In this document: in pieces, positions 11,208 through 34,067 of the stretch
Position numbering within the stretch: the first letter of the stretch is position 1
Layout: the number at the start of each line of letters is the position of its first letter
Source of the DNA: Pomacea canaliculata
Lineage: Eukaryota; Mollusca; Gastropoda; Architaenioglossa; Ampullariidae
Reading direction: 5' to 3'
DNA: 64,000 bases
NCBI RefSeq assembly: GCF_003073045.1
Contig: NC_037594.1
Span: forward strand, 18,482,927 to 18,546,926
Notes under the pieces: generated by a model
Seen by the model: only the letters and a program-made list of their open reading frames with translations
Database searches by the model: none
Told to the model about the DNA's origin: nothing
Position numbers and translations under genes: made by a program

Positions 11208-14035
11208 TTTGCACGCTTGCGTGCGTTTTTAAGGGGGGGGGGGAAGGATAACGTCAATAGTTTTATCTGCCTTTAGAACGCACACATCTGTAAATGACAC
11301 GTCTCATCAATCATTCATTTACTATCAATAACATCAGGCAAATCTTAGAATTTCGACAAAAAATTATGCCGACATAACTTATTTATTATGTACTGGTTAA
11401 GATACAGAACAGGCAAACAGAAGAGAATTTTTTTTTTTTTAAAAAAAAGCATGATTAAGTAAACGTACGGGAGAAAAACATAAGCAAAATAGGATGTGAA
11501 ACTCCGACGCCGAATATAATTGCAAATACAAGCAGGAATGGCTACACTAGCGCACGAAAAATATATACAAACATTCGTCCCGACTTTCTCAACAGAATCC
11601 ATTCCCCTATCCACACTCTTGATTTTGTTGGGATCCGTGAACTACTTCAAGTGAAATGTTTGAATGTTTTTCTCTAAAAAATTAAGAAACAAACTACCCC
11701 CCCCCTTTTTTTTAAGGAGTGAGAGGGGAGGAAAATAGAGGCGATTAAGATGCAAGATGGATTATCTAAGGTTAATAGTAACCCCTCAGCGTTCAACATG
11801 CTAAAATTCTTTGATAAGATGTAAACTATAAGTACCTCATACTATGCACATATCATCGAAGGCAAAGCAAAAGGGGTAAACTGCTAGATTCATTTCTAAT
11901 AAGAAGCACCTTGCCCAGTGAAAAAAACACTCATTCACCCTCAAATTCACGTTCGTCGAAGGGAGATAACAGCATAAGACTAAACATGACCAGGACATGT
12001 AGTCAAGTCCCCTGCCAGCTATAATTTACCGAGTACATGTACTCACAGGACAACTAACAAAGGCGAGCTCTCCGAGGACCAATCAAACATACATCCCTCA
12101 CGCTGTCTGAAAGTTTGTTGCAGAAGTGCTTGCATCCTATTTCTTATTCATAAATTTACATGTCCATATCCCTGTGTAAATTGACCTGCAAATGTATGGA
12201 AAGGAGACAGCGGCACTCTTTTTAACGCGAGTGTGAGACCATGACGGCTTCCTTGCTATGGCAACAAAGTTGATTAGTTGTACGCCATGCCAGCAACTAA
12301 GGTATTATCCTGGCGAGCCATGGCAACAGAGAGGAAATGAGTGTGAGAGTCCAAAGTATGTATTGCACACACATGCACACACGATTAAAGAATTTCGGTA
12401 GCGAACAATGCAAGATTTCCGCTACGAGCGACAAGCTGATGACGGTAATCACTAGTTTCAATCGAGTGACGAGCACAACCACAAACAAACCTTTATAACT
12501 CTTCCTCATCTCTGAAGTACAAAAATGAAAAGAAAATGGAAATCCCAACATCAAAAGTTGTTGATAAAGACTCCTAATGAAATTATGACGGCCCAAAAGT
12601 CTTTGGCCGCCAGTTGACAGGCAATGCACCAGGCATAGCAAGTTCTATTACCAATAATCACGAAGAAACAGAATACATAATAGCCAATGAGTTGTGTGAG
12701 CACTCGATTTTGCTGCAAGACACGATCACGACAAAGTCACCCCAGAGCTTATCTCTTTAGAAATAATTTAGCCGAAGCCTAATACTTGGTGAGGAATGAA
12801 AATACTGGTTGCAGTCATAAACAAAAACTGCCCAGTCCAGAAACCAAGGCAAGCCTTTATACAAACAAGAAAGTTCAATTTTTTGTAAGTCCAACTAATC
12901 ATTCTTCATTTGATACTTGGTATAGTATGCAGACTTAAGTTATTATACCCACCCACCCAACCCCCCAAAAAAGATAAAAGTAAAAACGCAATTACTCTTG
13001 AGTATTAACAATTGTATGCACGTCTTAAACTCTTAAAGAACTGCAATCTGGACTACCTACAAGGAGGATAGGGTGCTTTCAGAGAAATTGATATTCTGCT
13101 TTAATTTAGTAAAAACCGTATGGGTGGGATGGATCGTATCTGATAAAAAAAATAAGCAGCAATGAAACACAAATATGAGAAAGACAAAGCCTACAACTTG
13201 TGTGTTACCCTTTGTTTCAGCCGATAGATCGAATACTTTTGTCAGCATCTCAGCTTCAATACTTGCTTAAAATACTGTGCCAATTTCTACCTTATGGAGT
13301 GCTTACAAACACTATGCATGATTGAAATCCATGAAGTCTCAAACATGCTGAAGATGAATCGAAAAAAAAAAAATTCACCAATAAGCACGGCATCAGTAGA
13401 CATGGCACTTTGCTGATACCTGTTGCACGAAAACTTTAATTCAGTGGTATGTCCTTTGATACTCTTTCTTGCCTAACATCCCAAATTTTTCAATAAGCAT
13501 AGTCCCCTGCACCACTATAAAAAAAAATTCTTTATTAAACTGAATATCCTCTAGCAGCATACTGTTCTGTTTCTAAAATATCATTGTTTACAGATATATA
13601 AAAGGGACAAACACCATTTTTAAGTGAAGGTCAACTGTGATAAAAGGTGCAGAAAATTTTTAATCGCGCATAATATGCAATGATGAAATGCCAAGGTTTC
13701 AGAATGTGTTATTCAATGTTTGAACCTTAAATCATCTAGTCGGTGAATGAATTAGAAAACACTTCTCCAGACCCTGAATGATGCCGAAATAAGAAACACT
13801 AAACGTCACATTCCGCATGTACTTTATATTATGTGTGTCTTACATAAATGACAGTACACTGATTATGCCATCTCTCATTTGTCATCTCCACTCAGCAAGT
13901 ACCAGCGCCTGGTAATCCTGAGCTTGCATAAACAAAGGTATCAATACAAAAGCTAAACAAGAATTTGAAATGATGTAAGCAGAAAGGCAGCTTTCATGAA
14001 AGCATCAACAATAAAAAGAAAAAAGCATACAGTAC

Positions 14036-14041
14036 TTTATT
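14036..14041 (-). terminator. candidate poly(A) signal for distal Rho exon
   Basis: Minus-strand AATAAA about 740 bases after the distal Rho stop codon. Other A/T-rich hexamers lie nearby, so actual use is unproven. Confidence 0.35.
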
Positions 14042-14777
14042 CCACAGATGTGGATGTCTTAAAGAGGCATCATATCTTTCACAAGCCATGCACAATTGTA
14101 ATCTTTGAGAGAAAAAAAAAGCCTATAGTCTTTCCGATCCCAGAAAGATGTGAAGAGAAAAGAAACTAATAAAGAGAGGAAAAATTTGTGAATGAAAGCA
14201 ACTTTTGTCCAAGATATCATAATTATGCATTCAAGTTACTTTTAATACCTTACTGCACATCCCATAAAAAAAGCAAATTATTTGTCTAAGACCTTGGAAT
14301 AAATTCTTCTGTCTATGCACCAACTTTGTGCCCTGCACCTAAGCCAACAAATCCCCGTATTCCTATGCTTACCCACAGTCTCCCACACTAGAACAGTGTG
14401 AGTGAAGGAGACAAAAAAAAAAAGGGGGGGAGGGGGTTATCAGGTGTTAAAAAGCCAAGTTGCTGCTATACAGCTTTTGAACAAAAGCTGACTTAGCTTT
14501 GTTCGGTAATGTGTGTATTCAGTCCCGCCACTAGGATGAATGCAGGATCAGGTCACACTCTTTGTGTGACTGTTGCTACATCTGGGTCAAAGAGCATGAA
14601 GTGCATTTGGTTCAGTGAGCAGCAGTTAAAAATGTGACTTTATATGGGGTGTTCAAGAAGTTGACTACATGATGCCTCGATACCTAAACCAGACCTGACA
14701 TCATGCTCTATGTCCCAATCTGTGTAAGACCTGTCCTGCCTGCCTTTCTATCTTACGACCACTGGAAGTTACCCAGC

Positions 14778-23204
<8,427 letters not shown>

Positions 23205-23588
23205 CTGCAAACAGAAATTAGAACAAATTAACACATTTCTACTGACTACTACCATAGTACTCATCTTCATCTGACTGTTTCATCTAAAAATTGCTGTGAA
23301 ATCAGTAATGAAAATAACATAACAAACGAGGGTTAGGTTGGAGGTGATAGGGTGGAATAGCAAGTCCTTTCTACTTGCAAAGAGTATTTGTTGGTGATCA
23401 TGCAAGCATTTTTCATAGTTACTTATTCTCAGCAAATTTGATTATCATTAACTTTGTTACAGACTAAATATGGTTGTAAAGTAAAATATATATTTTTAGA
23501 ATTTATGGGAAAAAACTTACATTCTGCCCTACAAACTAATGTCAGCTGACTAATAAAATATTTTAAAGTCTTCCTAACACAAGCAAAA

Positions 23589-23691
23589 GACTAATGTAAT
23601 TTCTTCTACAACTAAACAGGTAGCAATTCAAAAACAGATTTTTATGCTAAGAAACTAAGCCATCATTAAATCAAGTCTTATAGGAAATGTT
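23589..23691. repeat. diverged repeat copy B upstream of Rho exon 1
   Basis: Direct repeat of the 21987-22101 segment, about three quarters identical by eye, including gctaagaaactaagcca and taggaaatgtt. It could be an old interspersed element or a local duplication. Confidence 0.75.
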
Positions 23692-24134
23692 AGCTTAATT
23701 TTATACAGGAAACCACAGCGAAAACTGAAAGGACAGACAGTTGCTGGTGACTTTTTATATTAATTACTGAAAATGTGTTAATGACTCATAATCGGAAGGC
23801 TGATCTAAATGTTACATCTTCATCCAATCGTTTTCTAGGCATCGATGGGTGGGGCGAACTTGTACCATTGTAGATTATATTATAATAATTATAAGTTCGA
23901 CCTACAGTCAACGATATGTAAAGATATCAAATAAAGACGCCCATAGCAGAGGTATAGTTAATTACTGTCGGATTAAACGTTACATTTTAAACACACGACA
24001 ACAGTTTACTACGTCCCTCTGCAGTTAAATCCTTTTGACTACTGTATGCGAGGTCGCCATTTTGCAATTTGTGCAAGTGCAAGTTCACCAGCTATCTCTG
24101 GATTATCACTAAGAACGCAACGTCTCAAATTTAC

Positions 24135-24290
24135 CAGCGATTCAAATCTGAAAGAATGTGTGCAATGGACTGCACAGGATATGATGGATTACCAAAGGTA
24201 AAACATGAACTGAAGAAAACCGACAGGAATTTGAGCGAAAGGCTACCGGCGATGATGTCACCAAAATGGCGCCGACCGCACGTCTGCTGG
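24135..24290 (-). promoter_or_regulatory. candidate Rho promoter and noncoding first exon
   Basis: A YY1-type AAAATGGCGCC lies at 24263-24273 in a CpG-containing patch. About 130 bases downstream on the minus strand is a donor-like CGCTG|GTAAATTTG at 24135. This would give a short noncoding first exon joining the acceptor at 23205. A second, reverse-oriented gcaaaatggcgacc lies near 24055. The splice is inferred. Confidence 0.4.
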
Positions 24291-27200
24291 CAAAAGACTA
24301 CCGGGTTTATCTTAAATTTTCGCCAGTCTTCCTCGAAACTTATTCTTAAATCGAAACAGTCTGGAAACATTCACTAAACGTGTTAAGCTGCGACTGTGTA
24401 ACATGCAGGCTTACAAAGCTTGATCTAAATACATTAATAACAAAATCCGCACATCTATGCTGCAGACATTCGAAAAAAAACAAAAATAAGCTTCTGCAAA
24501 CGGCAGAGAATAATAAATCGTTTAGCCAAAATGTTTTAGAACCTACTATATTTTATTTAACAGAAAACTACACCAACTCTTTACCTTATATCCTTCGTTC
24601 GCTGATAAAAAGCATCAAACTACTGCTTTCTTTTGAGATGTCAGACATCAACGGGCAACCACACCTCATTAGTCAGTAGAGGGGGATCTGATAATAAAGG
24701 GCGGAATTTTGACGTCAAAATAGGATACTGGGATATACTTCCGGGGAAACATCCAATGAAACAGCACCATTACAAAAGCGAAAGTGAAGTGTTTGTGGCT
24801 ATCGCAAGGAAGCAAAATGTCCCTCAAAATCATCATTGTCAATGCACGATCGGATACAAGAAAACTATTGACAGTTATTGTACGTTATTGCACAAACTAA
24901 CAAGTTAAAATTCAGGAGAATAATTAATTGGAAAGCGAAAACAACACTAGCAAACAAAACAATCTCAAAACGTCAATAACTCTAATTGTTAGTAAAACAG
25001 TTATTTATAGGTTAAATCTTTCGACGTTACAAATAACTAATGGTGGCAGATGGATGATTTGGTTTGTAGAACATAAGTTTTAAGAAAATAATAAATGGAA
25101 GAAGTTTTCTAAAACTGTACTGCTTTACATATGATCAGTGCATTTGAACCTTCACAATTAGATCGATCGGAGTCGGAATATAACATATATAAGCTGATCG
25201 ACGTGCTTTCTATCGGGACCTAAAACGACCCTTACAACAGCAAGTTAAACAGGTTTCCCTTGGTATGATGAGAATATAGATGATAATTACTTAAACTATT
25301 TTTTTATATTATGCTCTGCTTTATATCTCCCTTGCAAACTGAATTTCATTAAAATAGTAGTGAACCAAGTAGAAACAGAAGACTTAGCAGTAGCTATATG
25401 TCCAAATCAAATTACTCTTGGGGGGGGGGGACAGACTATATAAGGCACTAACTTGGTGGATAGTGCAGTTTGTACTATCTGGCTGAGAGCTCATGCAACT
25501 AGTGAAGGCAGAATAATATACACAATTAGAGGAGGGAAAGGGGGAACCACACTATCAAAAGTAAAGGCCATAGTGGCACATTAAATTGGTCGCACACAAT
25601 TTATTGTCTGACCATTCAAAAAATGGCATATAAGCCCCTTCAGGAACCAAGACTGGGCTTCCTGTCTGCACAATGTATGGTCTACAATTAGGTGATCAAT
25701 ATGACAATGCACCTGCAGTGTGCAGAATTAGTATCAGTTTATGCAAAATCTGACATGGTTGTATGTACTGTCAGTCAGCATGCCTAAAGGAGAGTTGGAA
25801 GCAAATATTAGTAATAATCCTATTATTTATGTAATGTATTTCCCCACATGCAGGCAAGCTTGGTGTGCTTTACAAGAGACAGAGGGCAGTAGGGAATGAG
25901 GCCATATCACAATCACACAAAACACGCTCACATGCGCAGTCAACAATGCCAAGAACATGAAGGAATGCAGAGACAGCATGGAGAAAAAGGACAGGGTAGA
26001 CCATTTCTCTGAACTGCTCCTCATTTGATGCTTTAATTTAGTCTACTCCTTGCTACTCCTTGAGAAACAGGGCCGCACATAATCTCTTCTAGACAGGAAT
26101 CTTCCAACCAGGTTATGGTACTGTTGCGGTTTCTGAAACAGCTTTTTTATTATTTTTTTTTTTTTAAATATACAATATATGAGTGGGTCGTTAGTCCAAA
26201 GCAAAACCCCCAAACTGGAGGGCCAGGGTGCAACATTTTAATCTGGCCTCTACCCTAACAGACCTGTTCGGCTTGGAGCACAAAGCTCATTCCAACATAG
26301 CTCTGGGATCGACAAGGCCCGCACACCACTACAAGATAATTTGCACCTTTTGGTGGTGGCCTCGTTTGATGATCATCTTACTCTTCCTGTCACCATAACA
26401 ATATATGGACACAGGATTTATGAATCACACAGAAATGACATGCTTTCTGCTTTGTCTTGAATAATGTTCCAATTTACAATTTAACGGTGATGTTTCATCA
26501 TAGAATATTCAATGCAAGAGAGAGGAAAAGTGTGCATGTTTTTGCATGCATGCACATATATGCTCATAAACACTGCAACATTACTGAGATAAAAAGGATG
26601 TATTTCTTTTTTAATCCTGTGTATTTAAAGCTGAAACTATTCAACACACAGGCTTCTATTCTCCTCATGTTCCTGTGCATTTATCCCAGCAGAAATGCAT
26701 TTACATCTTGGAAAATATCAAACAAAAGTAAAGAATTACAAAGATTTTTTTAATAAAAATTTGAGATCATATGATTGCCTCGTGTATTATATTACTGCAC
26801 AACTTATATTTTTACACCGGTTGCAGTTTCATTGCATTAGATATAATAATAATAAGCATATTTATACAGCACATTCCTCTACTACAGAATAGTCTCAATC
26901 TGCTGTACACAAATAAAAACAAATTACAATGTAATAAAGGGTCAAAGCATATATAGATCATATGTGCACCACCCGCAGGTGAGAGAAAGAATAATAAGAA
27001 CACAGACAATAATAAGAACACATATATGGATGCACACAACACAACATGCAAATGTTAAGTTTAAAGACTGACAAATGGGATGATGAAACACATAAGTACG
27101 TAGTCACTCTCAGCTTTCTCAATCAAGTTGAAAAACTGCAAGCAAGGCCGTAAATGTCCACACCACAATTTCGGTCAGGATGAACCAAACAGACATGAGT

Positions 27201-28116
27201 TGTTATTGTTTTCCTGCTCGTAGAGTAGCTTGCAAAATGCTTCTTGGAGAACCATAATATCCAATAAGCTCACAAGCCAGGGAAGTGGTGCAAATCCACC
27301 AATATAATTTTTACAAAATACACAATTCTCATTACCAAGAATGAGACACAAATGTAGAGGTGATTCATATATTGTGCTTTTTGAATTGTTCAACACCACT
27401 AGAAACTTCCAGAAAAAAAAAATCACAGATCACTATAGTGTGTTTTTGCTTGCTTTGATTTTTCTAGAGCAACAAATCAACAATAGTCACAAATGGTAAA
27501 TGAAGGGCTGTAGCACATGTTTACAGATTTTGTAGTGCAGATCTACATTCATTATGAATGTGATAAAAAAGATTAATTTAGACTTGGAAATAACCTTGTG
27601 TCTAGATGAAATCATCTGTCCATCACTAAGATCAATGACGGAGGCAGAGAAATAGACTACTCTGACTTACCTCATAGATATATATACATCTATGCACTTG
27701 CCAAACTCACTAAAATCTGGGTTATGGAAACTGAAGCAGTATACTTACATTCTCTCTCTTGCTTTCTCACCCCCTTTAACTTTTACTCTTTCTTATAGTT
27801 ATGTTTTTACTTCTTTTCAAACTTAAATCTCAAAGTCAATTTTTAACACTCAATAACTAAAACTTGCAATAACTTGTATTAGGTTGTGGTGGATGCTGCC
27901 CACCCGGCCAATGGTCTGTTCTGTCTCATGCCCTTCGGGGTCAGGTATAGACTCGTCTGTAGCGCTCCACTGTAGCTCGTGCCCAGACCAGTACTAGATG
28001 AATATGTCCTTTTGCAGTCAGTGAGGCAGTGATAGAAAGAGTGTGGAAGAGAGAGCAAACATCTGGCCAAACAAATTCTTATTCTTAGTACTAAAAACAG
28101 TTAACAAACAGGTCAA
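24291..28116. other. intergenic between Rho and NAPE-PLD
   Basis: No coding exon recognised. Contains one palindromic CRE (24710-24717), a G-homopolymer near 25421 and a poly-T stretch near 26155. At about 26840-26940 there is an (ATA)n-headed segment containing tttatacagcacattcc and ctgctgtacacaaat, which resembles marine-invertebrate SINE sequence. Confidence 0.45.
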
Positions 28117-28122
28117 TTTATT
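28117..28122 (-). terminator. candidate poly(A) signal of NAPE-PLD
   Basis: Minus-strand AATAAA 15 bases after the stop codon. That is unusually close, so signals further downstream may be used instead. Confidence 0.35.
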
Positions 28123-28136
28123 TACAGAAATCTGCT

Positions 28137-31100
28137 TCAGTCAACAGTTTTGGAGTCACTTGCCCCAAACACTTTAATTGCACCATGGTTGACAGTGACA
28201 AAGGATGAAGGATTCATCTCACGCTTCTCTAGTTCCAGTTTTAGCAGCTCTCTGGGCTCAAGATAAGGCTGAAATAAAAAAGAGAGCAGAGCAATGTACT
28301 AATGGAGCATTGAACAGACATGCAAACAGCTTGTCCTTCAATCTAAAAAAAAAAAAAAAATTTAGACTATAAATTTTGTGCTATCTGGTCTTGTCATATA
28401 TATCTAACAAAGGGAAATCCCCATCTCCCATGAGAAAGTGTGAAAACTATTTGGGTCCTATTAAAATGGGTTACTAAATTATAACAAAAACCTTCTAGCC
28501 ATGGTGAAAAGAAGCAAATGATACTGTAACTTGCAATGACCATTCTGCAGGAATCAGTACAGGGGGGAGGTAAAAGAGAAAGCTGAGTAAACACACAATG
28601 TCCAAGAGTGGACTTGTCTGTCATCAAGCAGATCCAAGAAAATGGTGGAAAAGATATTCAGTGTGCTTTGATGGCTCATAAGGGCTCAGAAACACAATAA
28701 CTGATGATGTAAGTGCTCTCTTTGGCCAAGAGACCATTTTAACTTAAGACTGCTCTGTAACAAAAAGGTAACATCTTCTAAATTTACCTCATATGTTAGC
28801 ATAAAGGTACCCCAGTGGATTCCAAGGGAACTCTTGGACTGAATGTCTTGATGAATATCCACTGCTTGCTGGGGGTCTACATGCTGCGGACTCATAAACC
28901 ACCTGTAACAGATTGCATGTGCATGCACACACACAGATGTTGCAAATGACTGGAAAGCTGTCAAAACTAGTTACCCATCATCACTTTCTATCATCCCCAC
29001 ATCACCTACACAGAAATCCTATAAAACATGACAAAAGTTTGTGAATGTTTCAAATGATGTCTTGAAGTATTCATTTATGAAACTGTCCAACTTTCCTTTT
29101 CATAACAGAGACAGAGATCATCTAAATTCAGATACAGTGTAATAAACTGTGGTATTCTCAAATCCTGAGAATGCCAGTTACTTATCTCTTTTTGAAACAT
29201 CTAAAATTCCAAATTCAGCAACTTCTAAATATTTATCAACTCTCTTAAAAAGATATTCAATTTTTTTTTCTTTTTTAGGGGAAAGGGAGGAAGAAAAGTT
29301 GTAGAGTAATGATCTACAGCAGTGATTCTTAATCTAGTTGTGTACCTTCTGCTAGAAATGTATTTCTAAAATTCTTTCATCTTCTTATGGACAATCATTT
29401 TTTTTACACTTATGTTGAACCACCATTTCAATAGTAAACATAGGATGGTATTTCAACAAACCTAGAATGATATTTTATTAATAAGAGATTATTTTAATAA
29501 CAAACCTAGGATGATATGCACCAATGGGAATGGCAGCTGCAGTAAAAGGACCATATTTGCGGCCAATTTGCTTAAAACCACAGCAGTAGCCTGTGTCGCC
29601 TGCAAAATGGAAAGAATTTTTGGGCCCTAGGATGCACCAGCTGCTCCAAAGAACCTGAGTGTATAGTCCAAAGGTGAGATTCATCAACAGTAGTTAATTT
29701 TAATACAATATTACTTCTGGTTCCAGATGAAACAATGTTATGCAAAAGACATGAGGTGCAATACACAGAACATAGACAACATCATAATATGAACATCCAA
29801 TAACAGCAAAAGACAAATAGAAGAGGAAGCATAAGAGATGCGGGCAACACAATTTTTATCGCCTCCTTCACTCAAAACTTTGTACCGAACATATACTGTC
29901 AGCCCATCACATTAAAGAACACCAAGAGTCTAACGTTGTCACTATTTTACTAGCACTGCACATGAACACACTTGACTTAAATGAAGCAATAGATTGAAAG
30001 TTGAAAATAAAATCACATCTGGAAGAAAAAGGGATTCAAAACAATTGGGCAAGCCAAGTAATATAAAAAATATATCCCTGTCTTAGATAAAGATGTGTTT
30101 CTTAAGTCTGAAGATAAGACTGCAGGTTAGAAGCTGTCAAAACCATTTACAAAATAAAGGCACTGCATCTATATATTTTTAATAAATGTTTTACCAGGAA
30201 TTAAAAAATGCAAAGAGATGTATAACATATATAAGATATGTATTGAAGAAAGAAGAAAATCAACATACCTCATTAGTGTCCGAAACATTTCGTTTACACC
30301 AATGCTGGCAAGGCGTACAAGCCACTTTCACACCTGGGTGACTCTGTACCTCATGTTCTTGCCACCAAGTCATCTCCACAACATTCTCACAGCCAGCATT
30401 GTTCATCCACCCCTTGAGTCCCATAGGCACAAACCACTGTAGATTCTCGCCAAACCTTTGGTTGAGAGCCACAACACTTGCATAATCCAAGTGATCATAA
30501 TGGTTGTGGCTAATCACTACTGCATCAACTTTAGGAAGTTCCTCTATGGTACAAGGTGGCTTTCTGATACGTTTTGGACCAATTGCTTGGATTGGAGAGG
30601 ACCTCATACTAAAAACAGGGTCAGTCATGACGGTGAAGCCATCAAGCTGAGCAACAACTGTTGCATGGCCAATCCACAACATACGAACTCCTGATATCAG
30701 TGATCTGTCAAATTCTCTGATGTCTGGTGTGAAAATGGGAAGAATTTCATCCAGGTCCTATTTAAATAATATAGGATAATTTTTAATTAGGAAAGGCAAC
30801 ACACACAAATAAGGCATGAATACAAGTATCATCACTTGTATATATATATAGTTATACAGTATGTGCCTATTTTCAAATCCCTTTAGATTCTGAGTAAATA
30901 TTTAAAAAAATGAGAACTGCAAAACTTTTGTATTCAGTTTCCCATTTTACTGTCTTAACCATTGTGAGTGTGACTTTAATATATAGCATTCACATTTGAC
31001 TGTTCCATAAAAAAAAAACTATAAAGTCATTGCTATTTGTTTCACAACCTGAGAGAATCATACCTCTAAGTCAAGAATTAATATACCAATGGCAGTGTTG

Positions 31101-31587
31101 GAAATGAAAGCAGAACCATTTTAAAGAAAAAGATTCAGTAAGAAAAAGAGAAGAAATAATAAGGTTTAAAAACTAATTGACTATATAATTTTTCTGTATT
31201 TTTTTTACACTCTCCTAAAATCATGTCTTCAAATGAAGGGTTAATCAATTCAGCAGAAGAGAACATGGTTGAAAACAATGCCCTCCCATAATACTTTCAA
31301 TGTAACCTGATTAGCACCAACACAAACCCTACACAGAACATCTAATCTTTATTTTCCTACCTGTAATATTTGCTTACCTCTTCTGAGGGCAAATTAGTTT
31401 CATTCTTGGTGGTTATGAACAACTTCATAATACCAGAAAATGAAGGTTGTCTCCACGTATCCCATGGGTTGTGAAATTTACCATTTTTAATTACTGGCAT
31501 AGAGTATTCCTCCTCTATGTTACCAAGAGATCGTGTTTGCTGCAAACATCCATCAGAGTCTTTTGAAGCCTCGTCAGATTCTGCCAT
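28137..31587 (-). CDS. NAPEPLD: N-acyl-phosphatidylethanolamine phospholipase D
   Basis: Metallo-beta-lactamase-fold enzyme that cleaves N-acyl-PE to N-acylethanolamines (anandamide-type lipids) and phosphatidic acid at membranes. Exons in order: 31378-31587 (coding part; the exon extends to about 31672), 30269-30757, 29506-29654, 28788-28902, 28137-28268. All have GT-AG borders and the phases agree throughout. From the ATG at 31585-31587 ([10 protein letters not shown]) the protein is about 364 residues, against 393 in human. Visible motifs are NPWDTW, WIGHATV, the zinc motif [40 protein letters not shown] and IHWGT, so every expected metal ligand is present. The frame stays open upstream of the chosen ATG to the acceptor at 31673, so an upstream coding exon is possible. 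A donor-like ATACAG|GTAACA near 33381 may mark a 5' exon. Confidence 0.93.
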
Positions 31588-31672
31588 TATTTCTTGATCA
31601 CCATAGGTTTCTATCACCCCTTTGGAAAGATTTACAGTTGGCACCTTAAATAACTGGTTGTAGGCAATGACC

Positions 31673-34067
31673 CTAAGGAACCAAAAATAAATTCAAGCAA
31701 AGAAAAATGCATTATCATATTTTAAAAATTTCCGTACCAAATAAGCAAAACACACACACACACACACAAAAAAACCAACCAATAAACATAGCTGAAGGTA
31801 ACAAGAGAAACCTCTTTTTTATACTCATTTGATGGCTGAATATGTGCCTTTAAAATGAATAGAAGCTGAAATCCTAATAGATTGTCTAACCTAGTGAAGT
31901 GTGATCTCTGATTCTAACAGCTGATTACTATATTCTGTAAGAAAGATCCAATTCTCACCTGCATTTAAGAAAGAGGTGAAGACCTCACTTGCTATAATGT
32001 TGCAAAAGTTAGATTTGCAGCTATGACTACACCACTTTAGCATGTGTCTTAAGACTCCTGAAGATCTTATACTGCTTGTGACTTTTAAGTATCAGATGTT
32101 AGAATTTAGGTCCATGGAGTGATATTCTCCTACCTTCTTCCGCCATAAAAATTACCGCAAGTCAAAAAGAAATAAAATGTTTAGACAAACTAATGACACC
32201 ATCTGTATTTTATTAACATCCCAATGCCCTTCAGATTAATTTGTTTAAATCAAGGTACTCATTAATGCTGCTCAGAATCTCTGGATTTAAAAAGTGACAC
32301 TTTTGATGCGAGTGTTGTTCGGTTTTGTTTTTACTCCCTTGTTCTTATCATGCGTAGACCCCACTTGGCAGTCCCACACCACCCTTTGTTTTCTTCAAAA
32401 CCAGCTCATCCTGATTTCCCTAAGCTATATATATCTTATCAAAAAAAAATAGAAACTGAAATTTGACCTTGTTATTATTATTAAAAGAATTATTATTGAA
32501 TTTGTAGAGTGCATTTCCCCATATGTGGAAGAGAACAGTGATTTATGATTTTATAATTTGTTGGATTCTTTACGCTGACATTTAAAGTCAATGGATCTAG
32601 CTTAACACACATACACAGTTTGAGTAATAATAAATAATACTGTAGTGAATTTATATAGCGACATATTCTGGTCCTGTGGACAAGCTCATGATGTTTGCCA
32701 AAAGTATTTATAAAAGTGAATAAGACAATAAGTAAAAAACAAAATTTCAGCCTAGAAATACACAACATAATCAAAATGCTGATGACTGAATGCTGAAAGT
32801 GAAACACTTACAATTTGTGACTATGCTGATGCATCCACTTTTACATAACAGATTCCCATCAAAACCAACATCTTTTGCAAATTTGTTAAAATCTTGATGA
32901 TCAGGTAAAAAAAAATACCCAGTACAGTTTCTTTTAAAGTTTCTTACAATGTTGACACAATACCAGCAGATAGCACAGCCAGCTCCCTCATCTGTTCCAC
33001 CATGCAGTTACTTATTTGGATGGTCAGACTGCAGATAAACATTAATATTTTGATAATATTTAAACAATTTATGAACAAATTCTATATCAAAATATCTCTC
33101 CACTCATATTATGTGTTTTAAAATGGACTGAGGCTACAAAAATGAATAGAAGGAACATAATACTGTAAGACGTACAAGACTTTTATACAAATGCAGATAA
33201 ACTAACATTATCCCAATCTACGGTTTTGAATTTATTGATCTTCTCGCCACATTATCTGATCTATCTCATTTTTTTTTTAACTTATGAACCACAAAATATA
33301 GCGGAAAAAATAGTTTAATGAATTTTCAATAAAAGCTTTCATAATGCTTCAACCTTGAAGCTCAAGTGCTACGGATGTTACCTGTATGACTCCGCGCTGT
33401 GTTCCTTGAAATGGTTGAATAAATTGACGATTGCGCCTTCCTTAACCTATTAAATTTATAGTTATTCTGTAGCTGTCAAATGTCTAGACGTTTACGGACG
33501 AAATATTCTGGAGTAGCACAAAGCTTCGTTGAGCCGTACACCAAACGGCACCCGACATACACAGATCTCTTTTCGCTACTGACATGCAAGTCATGGATTA
33601 CACAACGTCTATAAATATATCACCGCACATGAGCAGACATGGTATAAAGATATCACTATCAGAATATCATTTAAGCAAGAAATTACATCAGTCTTTAATG
33701 AAATGTAGCTGAAATTTCTCCCTTTACTAGTGTAACAACTATTGCCTCTCAAAGGGACAGCATCCAATGGCTTAATTGTTATGGTTGAGCACGGTGAGAG
33801 TTGTGACATATAAAATCTCGCACGTGTATTCCTGGACTGCTGGCAGACGATTTTTTTTTCCCAGTTGACTACTAAAACGAGGCAGGAGTGTACAAAGCTT
33901 CTGCTTGAGCCATATTTCAGATTAACTACTAGAACGAGACAGGTGTATACAAAGCTTTCGGTTTAGTCACATTCATTGTTAAGGCTCGCCGAGACTAACG
34001 AGGAGAACTTCGCAAGAGGCTAAGAGTTGGTCTCGGCAGACAGACAGCAATCCACCTTTAATAAACG
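31673..34067. other. 5' intron and upstream region of NAPE-PLD
   Basis: AT-rich with a (CA)n run near 31750. At about 32480-32700 there is a segment with tattatta, tatatagcgacatattctgg and acaagctcatgatg that resembles dispersed SINE sequence. A candidate first exon/promoter of NAPE-PLD lies near 33380-33560. A dispersed repeat copy occupies 33832-34058. Confidence 0.4.
33832..34058. repeat. dispersed repeat, copy 1 (internally duplicated)
   Basis: Begins ctggactgctggcagacgat and ends gacagacagcaatccacc. A second copy lies at 55303-55470. This copy has an extra unit: the block actactaaaacgaggcagg...tacaaagctt is followed by a diverged duplicate (actactagaacgagacagg...tacaaagctt). The element type is not recognised. 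Confidence 0.85.

Larger units (their letters stand above)
6521..14035. other. intergenic, promoter side of forkhead gene; no gene recognised
   Basis: Upstream of the forkhead start the sequence is GC-richer up to about 7.4 kb, with CCAAT-like boxes (gattgg near 7240, ccaatc near 7170), as expected for a promoter region. The remainder is AT-rich with a (CTT/CTC)n microsatellite, two tRNA-like SINE candidates, and an isolated GC-rich patch at 9490-9660 that I cannot assign. Two tatggcaac/catggcaac sites at about 12256 and 12318 resemble RFX half sites. The right end is probably downstream of the Rho gene. Confidence 0.5.

Noticed and set aside
10858..11232. 124-codon plus-strand open frame
   Set aside because: It runs antisense through a tRNA-like SINE candidate and has no recognisable domain.
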